Source: Saprospiraceae bacterium (GTDB lineage Bacteria > Bacteroidota > Bacteroidia > Chitinophagales > Saprospiraceae). From it: DNA of 6,717 nt. The position numbers and the translations under genes are program-made. Position 1 is the stretch's first letter. Every line of letters starts with the position of its first letter. Shown here piece after piece: positions 1 to 5,133 of this stretch. Location: positions 1 through 6,717 of the forward strand of contig JALVCY010000670.1 of NCBI GenBank assembly GCA_027009605.1, in the 5' to 3' direction. Below the pieces are notes generated by a model that saw nothing but the letters and a program-made list of their open reading frames with translations, searched no databases and had not been told where the DNA came from.

Positions 1-131
1 TTTTTTGACGTGCGAAGCTACGCATAAAGAGTCAGACTACCAAAATTTACAGATTTGAAACCACTAAGTGCCCTAAGAACACTAAGAAGTCATAGAAATC
101 TGTGAAAATCATAGCCCCACCAAAAATTCAT

Positions 132-194
132 GTAACGGTATAACGGTGTAACGGTGTAACGGTATAACGGTGTAACGGTATAACGGTATAACGG
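132..194. repeat. 8-bp tandem array, unit (G/A)TAACGGT, about eight copies
   Basis: Consecutive units begin at 132, 140, 148, 156, 164, 172, 180 and 188. Only the first base varies, in the order G, A, G, G, A, G, A, A. The last unit runs into GGCTAGGCAG. The array is in perfect 8-bp register with no indels, which fits replication slippage. A degenerate echo (ACGGTATTACGGTTTAACGG) occurs at 297-316. The 8-bp period is not a multiple of three, so any reading of it cycles through frames. Confidence 0.95.
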
Positions 195-324
195 CTAGGC
201 AGCCAAGAGAGCGTTCCCCTTGAACGCCGAAGGCATTTGAACGCCCGAAGGGCAAATTGAACGTGCGAAGCACAAATTGAACGCCGAAGGCAACCAACGG
301 TATTACGGTTTAACGGCTAGGCAG
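189..324. repeat. Direct repeat TAACGGCTAGGCAG flanking the palindrome cluster
   Basis: An identical 14-bp sequence occurs at 189-202 and 311-324. In both places it terminates a run of TAACGG-like units. The two copies bracket the cluster of GAA-loop palindromes at 220-292. This could mark duplication of a small cassette or the edges of an inserted block. No transposase or other mobility gene is present between them. Confidence 0.85.
220..292. repeat. Four tandem TTGAAC + mini-hairpin units (GAA triloop)
   Basis: Units starting at 220, 237, 257 and 277 each begin TTGAACG and contain a small perfect palindrome around a GAA loop. These are GCC-GAA-GGC (226-234), GCCC-GAA-GGGC (243-253), GTGC-GAA-GCAC (263-273) and GCC-GAA-GGC (283-291). 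The loop and its closing C-G pair are constant, while the outer stem bases change together so that pairing is kept. Spacing is 17, 20 and 20 bp. The third contains GCGAAGC, a heptamer known to form an exceptionally stable single-stranded DNA mini-hairpin. Function is unknown. Confidence 0.85.
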
Positions 325-361
325 TGATGGAGCGCCCTAGGTGCGACACCTTTGTAACCGC

Positions 362-700
362 CAAATATCAAATAATGAAGTAAAATCCCAAACAAAAACC
401 CAAATCTCTCAACTAGCGAAGCGAATCAACTAGCGAAGCCTGCGAGCGAATCAACTTCTTCAACTTCTTCAACTAAAAACCCAAACAGAAATCCAAATAT
501 CATATAATGAGTAAAATCCCAAACAAAAGCCCAAATCATCTCAACCTGCGAAGCACTCAACCACGAAGTCCATAGGACGAGTTCTCAACCTAGAGAGCCG
601 AAGGCGAACGTCTCAACTTCTTCAACTTTCTCAACTAGCAGAATATCGAATGTAGAATCCCGAATGTCGAATAATGAAGTAAAAACCCAAACAAATACCC
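362..700. repeat. Composite A-B-C-A-B-C-A repeat
   Basis: Module A, about 40 bp and built around AATAATGAAGTAAAA followed by CCCAAACAAA, occurs at 362-406, 494-537 and 662-700; the middle copy lacks one A of GAAG and the third is the most diverged. Module B, rich in TCAAC plus GAA-loop mini-hairpins, lies at about 409-450 and 540-610. Module C is a 9-bp tandem of TCAACTTCT at 451-474 and, slightly degenerate, at 613-636. The order is the same both times, with A starts 132 and 168 bp apart, so a whole A-B-C block appears to have been duplicated. No coding potential is seen. Repeats are too diverged and too irregular to be a CRISPR array. Confidence 0.8.
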
Positions 701-731
701 ACCAAAGACCAAAGACCAAGCCCAAAGCCCC

Positions 732-1910
732 CTAAACGCTCCGCTTAGCCTTCTCCCATACCACACTCTGATTCCCCTTCAAAAACCTAAAAAATCCTTT
801 AAACATCGCATAATTCATCATACAGAAATAAAAAGGTATAAAAAGTGCTTTGATTTTGATATGCTTTTTTTCTAGGAGCCAGCCTAGAGCGGCGGCAGCA
901 TAAAAAGCGATTTGGGCATACAAGATCCAAGTATAGATACCGCCCTGATTTTGCGCAAGCCGGATATTCAAGAGAAGAATAAAAGGTAAGGCCAAAGGAG
1001 CCAACGTCCAGCGCAATACCCGGTGAGAGACATATTGGAAGGTCAACCAGCCGTGTCGGAATGGATTTAACAGGGGCGCAAGCCATATAATGGATTGAAT
1101 ACCGCCTGCGGCGATTCTGATTTTTCGTTTGAGTTCTTCCGCGATGGAAGCAGATTGGCCTTCTTCGGCGTAGGCATTAGGCTCATAGACGACCCGGTTT
1201 CCTTCGGCGGCGATGCCCATGGTCATGACAAAGTCTTCGACGATGGCATTTTGGGGAACGGGCTTATACAAGCTGGTGCGGATGGCAAACAACTCGCCGG
1301 CGGCCCCGACCACCGTATGAAATTCCGAATCCAGTCGTTTTAAGAAGGATTCATACTTCCAATAGATACCCTCTCCGGCTTTGGCGGAAGCTTTTTCTCC
1401 AATTTTGACCTTTTTTTCGCCGGCAACGGCACCGACCCGGTCATCATGAAAGTGGCGAACCATCATTTTGATGGCTTCCCGATTGACATCCGTATTGGCA
1501 TCCGTAAAGATAGTGATAGGCGTTTGAACCATCGGCATGATGCGTTTGACGGCTGCAATTTTGCCTTTTCTTTCCGGTTTATGGAGCAATTTCCATTGGG
1601 TACCTTCCGGAAAAGGATAATTCTCGATAATGGAAGGCGTGGAGTCCGAACTCCCGTCTGTGACAAAAAAGAAAGTTATTTTATCCTTAGGATAGTCAAA
1701 ATTCAGGCAATTCTGGATTTTTTCTTCAATCCAGTCTTCTTCATTGTAGGCCGCCGTAACAAAAGTCACCTCCGGAGTATAATCTTTGTTATAAGATGTA
1801 GGCTTGGTGAAAAGTCGTTTGATTTTGACCAAAATATAGAGTAGGATACCATACCCAAAGTAGGCATAGAAAACAATGAAAAGGAATGTCCAAAACAAAA
1901 ATGCGCTCAT
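732..1910 (-). CDS. Membrane-anchored family 2 glycosyltransferase
   Basis: The 392-residue protein is a GT-A fold, inverting glycosyltransferase predicted to use a nucleotide-sugar at the cytoplasmic face of the inner membrane. An N-terminal hydrophobic helix (about 4-28) is followed by the GT2 domain, with AAYNEE (53-58), DGSSDST (85-91), the DxD-like TDANTD (136-141), GAAGELFAIR (202-211) and the acidic IVED (223-226) that likely supplies the catalytic base. KRKIRIAAGG (261-270) sits where processive enzymes carry Q/RxxRW, and SHRVLRW (295-301) precedes the C-terminal hydrophobic stretches (about 302-318, 326-345, 354-368). The ATG start is followed directly by the first hydrophobic helix and has a Bacteroidota -7 box about 30 bp upstream; no Shine-Dalgarno sequence is seen. 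It is transcribed away from the plus-strand polysaccharide genes. Family assignment is firm; the sugar and acceptor are unknown. Confidence 0.93.
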   Translation of the reverse strand: MSAFLFWTFLFIVFYAYFGYGILLYILVKIKRLFTKPTSYNKDYTPEVTFVTAAYNEEDWIEEKIQNCLNFDYPKDKITFFFVTDGSSDSTPSIIENYPFPEGTQWKLLHKPERKGKIAAVKRIMPMVQTPITIFTDANTDVNREAIKMMVRHFHDDRVGAVAGEKKVKIGEKASAKAGEGIYWKYESFLKRLDSEFHTVVGAAGELFAIRTSLYKPVPQNAIVEDFVMTMGIAAEGNRVVYEPNAYAEEGQSASIAEELKRKIRIAAGGIQSIIWLAPLLNPFRHGWLTFQYVSHRVLRWTLAPLALPFILLLNIRLAQNQGGIYTWILYAQIAFYAAAALGWLLEKKHIKIKALFIPFYFCMMNYAMFKGFFRFLKGNQSVVWEKAKRSV

Positions 1911-1939
1911 AAAGCGATATCTAAATGATTGATTGTGTG

Positions 1940-1947
1940 CAAATATA
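1940..1947 (-). promoter_or_regulatory. Bacteroidota -7 box for the minus-strand glycosyltransferase
   Basis: Read on the minus strand this is TATATTTG, a full match to TAnnTTTG, the -7 element used by the primary sigma factor of Bacteroidota. Transcription would begin near 1933, giving a leader of about 20-25 nt before the ATG at 1910. The expected TTG/TTTG -33 element is not clear at the right distance. The box is followed immediately by CACACAA, which is also found at the opposing promoter. Confidence 0.6.
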
Positions 1948-2205
1948 GTGGATTCTACCGTACATATACGTAAGTCGAAATGGTTTGTCTATAAATTTGT
2001 GAAAAATATGCTTGCATTTTGCTGAGAATGTATTCTTGCGATGTAATGGGTTTATTTTAGGGGCACTTTGGGACTATCAACGAGTAACACCTAACTAAGT
2101 AAGGAGTTCTTTTTCCTTAAGAATCGCTTTATTTACACAAAATTTCATTTGTGACATCGTATCAAAAGAAAAAATATCTTTAAGAATGTGTTAAGAACCT
2201 TTGCA

Positions 2206-2241
2206 TTTTGTGGAATCTTAAAAAAAAACCAATTACCTTTG
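2206..2241 (+). promoter_or_regulatory. Bacteroidota promoter for the receiver/sugar transferase genes
   Basis: TACCTTTG at 2234-2241 is a full match to TAnnTTTG. A TTTTG at 2206-2210 could serve as the -33 element, though its 23-bp separation is slightly longer than usual; another TTTG lies at 2200-2203. The predicted start site is near 2248, inside the inverted repeat TTGTG-CA-CACAA (2239-2250), a possible operator. The first gene downstream starts at 2405, so the leader is long. Confidence 0.55.
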
Positions 2242-2404
2242 TGCACACAAGGCGGATATGTTATGTCTGCTTTCAACCCTCCGATTACATTTTAAATCCC
2301 TCGCATTTTTATAATGTATGGCCGATTCTTGAGTTACCCTTTATTGTTAGAGTGTACTATGAGTTAAGCCTGTGCTGTGAAAATGTTTAACTTAATTGGG
2401 TAAA

Positions 2405-2854
2405 ATGAAACACGGAGACCAAACAGTTTTGATTATTGATGACCAAGAAAGTATTCGCTTTCTTCTTGGGTCTTTCCTAAAAAAAGAGTATAGAGTGATT
2501 GGTTTTGCAGATGGTTTTTCTGCGATGCAGTGGCTGGTTAATGCTAATTTTCCGGACTTGATTTTGTTGGATTTAGATATTCCGCGCCTTTCCGGCTTGG
2601 AGTTTTTAGCTCAAATCAAAAAATCTGGATTTTTTCAAGACATTCCGGTGGTGATTATTTCCGGTGATGACTCGGAAGATACCATGGACGAATGCAACGC
2701 TTTAGGCGTAAATACGTATTTAACTAAGCCTTTTGATCCCGTAAGGCTGAACAGTATCGTGAAGACCATCCTTGATGATAAAGCACCGGCTTCCGAGCAA
2801 GTACCGGAAGAGCCGCAGTTACTGACTAAGCTGACCGCACGGTTGAAGAAATAA
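2405..2854 (+). CDS. Stand-alone response regulator receiver protein
   Basis: A 149-residue cytoplasmic CheY-like protein expected to be phosphorylated by a histidine kinase or phosphorelay not present here. All receiver landmarks are visible: the acidic pair D12-D13 (VLIIDD), phospho-acceptor D56 in LLDLDIP, the Ser switch residue S86 (VIISGDD) and K108 in TKPFDP. The domain fills about residues 6-123. The remaining 26 residues are charged and proline-containing (KAPASEQVPEEPQ), with no DNA-binding or enzymatic output domain, so it probably acts by protein contact. I chose the ATG at 2405 over an in-frame TTG at 2396, which would add only MGK, because ATG after an A-rich run is typical in this phylum. 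It lies 65 bp upstream of the sugar transferase in the same orientation, probably co-transcribed, making that enzyme a candidate partner. Confidence 0.92.
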   Translation: MKHGDQTVLIIDDQESIRFLLGSFLKKEYRVIGFADGFSAMQWLVNANFPDLILLDLDIPRLSGLEFLAQIKKSGFFQDIPVVIISGDDSEDTMDECNALGVNTYLTKPFDPVRLNSIVKTILDDKAPASEQVPEEPQLLTKLTARLKK

Positions 2855-2919
2855 ATACATACAAGAACCTACCCATTTTTTACGAAACAACACTTTATTT
2901 GAACAAAAACTTACAAACC

Positions 2920-3993
2920 ATGAACAAATTGAACCATGAAAGGGACGGAATCCTTTCCAAGGTACTTATGGTTGGGTTCCCTATTTCTGCTGATTCTTTT
3001 ATTGAGAATCATGAGTTGATTGAAAAAGAAGGTAGATCCATCTTGGAATTTCTCCACCCCCTAGAATGTCTGAGCTTCCTTCAATCTGAAGGTGCAGACG
3101 ATGTTTACACGATTTTAATTGATTTGCCCACCGTCGAAAAAGATGACTTCCGGTTTTTGCAGGCTTTGCGCCATGATGCCGAGTTGGTGGATATTCCGGT
3201 CATTGCCATTGCGCCCGGTTGGACAACAATTGATCGCAAAAATCTGATGCTCAAGGGGCTTGATGACTGTTATGTGGAGCCTGTCGATTGGTTAAAATTA
3301 GAGTCCAGAGTTGATTTTTTGCATGACTTTAAGGTTCATAAAGATTTAGATTATCAATTTTCGGCCACAGAATATAAGATTCCTTTCGGAAAAAGAGTCT
3401 TTGATGTTGTCTTTTCTTTGGCTGTATTGATTGTTCTTAGCCCATTACTGTTGGTGGTTGCTTTGGCCATTAAGTTGACTTCTAAAGGAGATGTTTTCTA
3501 CTTGTCCAAAAGAGCCGGTACCGGATACAAAGTGTTTGATTTTATCAAATTCCGCTCCATGGCGCAAGATGCAGATAAAAAAATCAAAGATTTGGCTCAC
3601 TTGAATAATTATCAAGGCGACGAAAAGGGCGCTGTCTTTGTGAAGTTAAAAAATGACCCTAGAGTGACGACTATTGGTAAGATCATCAGAAAAACCAGTA
3701 TTGATGAGTTGCCCCAATTGATTAACGTCTTGAAAGGAGATATGTCTATTGTCGGTAATCGCCCGCTTCCCTTGTATGAAGCTGAGCAATTGACCAAGGA
3801 TGAATGGGCGGCTCGTTTTATTGCGCCGGCCGGTTTGACCGGACTTTGGCAGGTCGCCAAAGGGGGCAAGGTGAATGTAAGCAATGAAGAGCGAATCAAT
3901 TTGGACATCGAATACGCCAATTCCAGCTCTTTCTGGACAGATATGAAAATTATTGCCAAGACTTTGCCGGCTATGCTGCAAAAAGGCGAATAA
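2920..3993 (+). CDS. Undecaprenyl-phosphate sugar phosphotransferase with N-terminal receiver-like domain
   Basis: This 357-residue protein is predicted to transfer a sugar-1-phosphate from a nucleotide-sugar to undecaprenyl phosphate, the first membrane step of polysaccharide assembly. Residues about 156-357 form a bacterial sugar transferase (monotopic phosphoglycosyl transferase) domain: FGKRVFD (156-162), a hydrophobic helix with the Ser-Pro break (174-175) that makes a re-entrant membrane anchor, KFRSM (210-214), the catalytic Asp-Glu pair D262-E263 in TSIDELPQL, GDMSIVGNRPLPLYEAE (273-289) and GLTGLWQV (305-312). Residues about 13-135 resemble a receiver domain but keep only the Asp equivalent D68; the acidic pair is G19-F20, the Ser/Thr is A98 and the Lys is E120. 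There are no multiple N-terminal membrane helices as in WcaJ/WbaP. The ATG at 2920 is preferred over an in-frame TTG at 2899. A terminator-like hairpin follows. The sugar is unknown. Confidence 0.93.
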   Translation: MNKLNHERDGILSKVLMVGFPISADSFIENHELIEKEGRSILEFLHPLECLSFLQSEGADDVYTILIDLPTVEKDDFRFLQALRHDAELVDIPVIAIAPGWTTIDRKNLMLKGLDDCYVEPVDWLKLESRVDFLHDFKVHKDLDYQFSATEYKIPFGKRVFDVVFSLAVLIVLSPLLLVVALAIKLTSKGDVFYLSKRAGTGYKVFDFIKFRSMAQDADKKIKDLAHLNNYQGDEKGAVFVKLKNDPRVTTIGKIIRKTSIDELPQLINVLKGDMSIVGNRPLPLYEAEQLTKDEWAARFIAPAGLTGLWQVAKGGKVNVSNEERINLDIEYANSSSFWTDMKIIAKTLPAMLQKGE

Positions 3994-4017
3994 GACCCTT
4001 TGGGTATAAATGATAAA

Positions 4018-4044
4018 AAAGGGGGAGCGTTTTGCTTCCCCTTT
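4018..4044. terminator. Terminator-like hairpin after the sugar transferase gene
   Basis: An 11-bp stem pairs AAAGGGGGAGC (4018-4028) with GCTTCCCCTTT (4034-4044) around a GTTTT loop, with one G-T position that would be a G-U wobble in RNA. It lies 24 bp past the stop codon at 3991-3993. The downstream side on the plus strand has only a short T-run, whereas the upstream side is A6, giving a U-run if read from the minus strand. It is therefore at least as good a terminator for antisense transcription. A new promoter candidate follows at 4136, supporting a transcript boundary here. Confidence 0.7.
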
Positions 4045-4135
4045 GCTTTGCCCCAAGTGTGAATCCTTACGAGTCCGCCTCCTTCCAAATTTGTAGGAAA
4101 TCCAAATCCCATGCAAATACCATCCTAAAAATCAG

Positions 4136-4143
4136 TACATTTG
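4136..4143 (+). promoter_or_regulatory. Bacteroidota -7 box upstream of the rhamnosyltransferase-like gene
   Basis: TACATTTG matches TAnnTTTG exactly. Transcription would start near 4150, leaving about 45 nt before the ATG at 4195. No clear TTG -33 element is seen at the expected distance. The box overlaps an in-frame TTG at 4141, which argues against that TTG being the translation start of the following gene. Confidence 0.55.
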
Positions 4144-4194
4144 CACGATTTTAGTGTAAAAGTAGAGGCTATTAAGCAAAAAACCGATAAGCTA

Positions 4195-5118
4195 ATGTCC
4201 AATCCAAAGGTCAGTTTTATTACCGTTAACTTTAATCAATTGGAAGTCACCTTGGAGATGATTCAATCCATCTATGACACGACTAAGATTCCCTTTGAAA
4301 TTATTGTGGTGGATAATGCGTCCAAAGTCGATCCACAAGAGGCTTTGCGCAAGCAATTTCCGGAAGTGATTTATATCCAATCCGGGGGGAATCTCGGTTT
4401 TGCGAAAGCCAATAACTTGGGGGTCGATGCCAGTAAAGGGGATTATTTATTTTTTGTGAATAACGATACCGAGTTGACGGAGTCGCTGGCGCAAAATTTA
4501 GCCCAATTCCTTGCGGAAAATCCAACAGTAGGCGCTGTGAGTCCCTTGATTTGCTATTTTCCGGAAGGGGAGAAAGGGGCGGCCGATGTCATACAATATG
4601 CGGGTACGACCGAATTGAGCGCATGGACGGGACGCAATCAGACCATCGGAGAAAAAGAAATAGACCGGGGGCAGTTTGATACGCCCCAATCGACTGCTTA
4701 TGCGCATGGTGCGGCGATGATGGTGCCCCGAAAGGTGGTGGATGAAGTAGGGGCTTGGCCGGAAGATTTTTTCTTGTATTACGAAGAGTTGGATTGGTGT
4801 GCCCAAATCAAAAAGGCCGGGTATCAAATCTTTGTCGTCCCCACCACTAAGATATATCACAAAGAAAGCCTAACTATCGGGCCGGAAAGTCCGTTAAAAG
4901 TCTTTTATATTAATCGGAATCGTGTTTTGTTTATGCGTCGCAATCATTCTATTAGGTCATTAATCCCATATTTTGTATTTTTGTGGCTGGTGACTTACCC
5001 CAAAAATATAGTGACCTATTTGCTGCGGGGCAAAAGTAATTTGATGAAAGCTTTTCATCGGGGTGTTTGGTGGAATTTATTCCCCAACAAAATCGGCGAC
5101 CCGTATTTGCCCAAATAA
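4195..5118 (+). CDS. Family 2 glycosyltransferase, rhamnosyltransferase-like
   Basis: A 307-residue GT-A enzyme of the WbbL/RfbF-like group (COG1216 type), predicted to add a deoxysugar or similar residue to a lipid-linked glycan at the cytoplasmic membrane face. Visible motifs are SFITVNFNQ (7-15), IIVVDNAS (36-43), GGNLGFAKANNLG (64-76), the DxD-equivalent VNNDTEL (88-94), AHGAAMMVPR (170-179), and FFLYYEELDWC (192-202), where the acidic EELD is the likely catalytic base region. YHKES (221-225) follows. The C-terminus carries a hydrophobic stretch (about 255-277) that may attach it to the membrane. The frame stays open upstream to a TTG at 4141, but that codon lies in the -7 promoter box, so the ATG at 4195 is chosen. 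The next gene starts 15 bp after the stop, indicating an operon. Rhamnose specificity is family-level inference only. Confidence 0.92.
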   Translation: MSNPKVSFITVNFNQLEVTLEMIQSIYDTTKIPFEIIVVDNASKVDPQEALRKQFPEVIYIQSGGNLGFAKANNLGVDASKGDYLFFVNNDTELTESLAQNLAQFLAENPTVGAVSPLICYFPEGEKGAADVIQYAGTTELSAWTGRNQTIGEKEIDRGQFDTPQSTAYAHGAAMMVPRKVVDEVGAWPEDFFLYYEELDWCAQIKKAGYQIFVVPTTKIYHKESLTIGPESPLKVFYINRNRVLFMRRNHSIRSLIPYFVFLWLVTYPKNIVTYLLRGKSNLMKAFHRGVWWNLFPNKIGDPYLPK

Positions 5119-5133
5119 AACTAAGAAACTATC

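Larger units (their letters stand above)
1..731. other. Non-coding, repeat-rich intergenic region
   Basis: No convincing coding region is present on either strand. A 62-codon open frame on the minus strand (109-297) is largely a translation of the 8-bp tandem array and is not credible. Visible contents are CTAAG-type repeats at 62-86 (CACTAAG at 62-68 and 80-86, with CCTAAG between), an 8-bp tandem array (132-194), a cluster of GAA-loop palindromes (220-292), a composite repeat (362-700), and a short tandem of ACCAAAG (701-720). The region lies downstream of the minus-strand glycosyltransferase, whose stop codon is at 732-734. I see no classical hairpin-plus-U-run terminator for that gene. 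Confidence is high that the region is non-coding and low on any function. Confidence 0.8.
1911..2404. other. Divergent intergenic region between the glycosyltransferase and the receiver gene
   Basis: This 494-bp A/T-rich stretch separates two genes read in opposite directions and contains a promoter candidate for each. Small inverted repeats are CGTA-4-TACG (1959-1970), TAAGGA-8-TCCTTA (2100-2119) and CACAAA-6-TTTGTG (2136-2153). The heptamer TTAAGAA recurs at 2117-2123, 2180-2186 and 2191-2197, the last two 11 bp apart, about one helical turn. If the plus-strand promoter call is right, the receiver gene has a leader of roughly 155 nt. I recognise no riboswitch in it. A 60-codon open frame at 2208-2390 starts at TTG inside the promoter and is not credible. 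Confidence 0.7.

Noticed and set aside
132..194. Iteron-type replication origin
   Set aside because: The 8-bp units are shorter than typical iterons, and there is no rep gene or DnaA box cluster nearby.
109..297. 62-codon minus-strand open frame
   Set aside because: Much of it is a translation of the 8-bp TAACGGT array (RYTVIPLH repeats) and the GAA-loop repeats; it has no promoter or recognisable domain.
132..700. CRISPR array
   Set aside because: Repeats are short (8-45 bp), variable in length and adjacent or irregularly spaced, with no uniform unique spacers and no cas gene.
1095..1844. Two plus-strand open frames opposite the first glycosyltransferase
   Set aside because: They lie wholly antisense to a gene with complete GT2 motifs and show no domain signal; they are shadow frames.
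2208..2390. 60-codon plus-strand open frame upstream of the receiver gene
   Set aside because: It starts at a TTG within the putative -33 element, overlaps the -7 box, and its translation resembles no protein domain.
2248..2404. Riboswitch in the long leader of the receiver gene
   Set aside because: No recognisable aptamer core and no strong terminator or anti-terminator stem could be drawn.
2894..2901. Separate promoter just before the sugar transferase gene (TTTATTTG)
   Set aside because: It differs from TAnnTTTG at the conserved A and lacks a -33 element; co-transcription with the receiver gene is the simpler reading.
3612..4116. Two long minus-strand open frames (166 and 156 codons) over the end of the sugar transferase gene
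   Set aside because: They overlap each other and run antisense to conserved sugar transferase motifs and through the terminator hairpin; no plausible protein signature.
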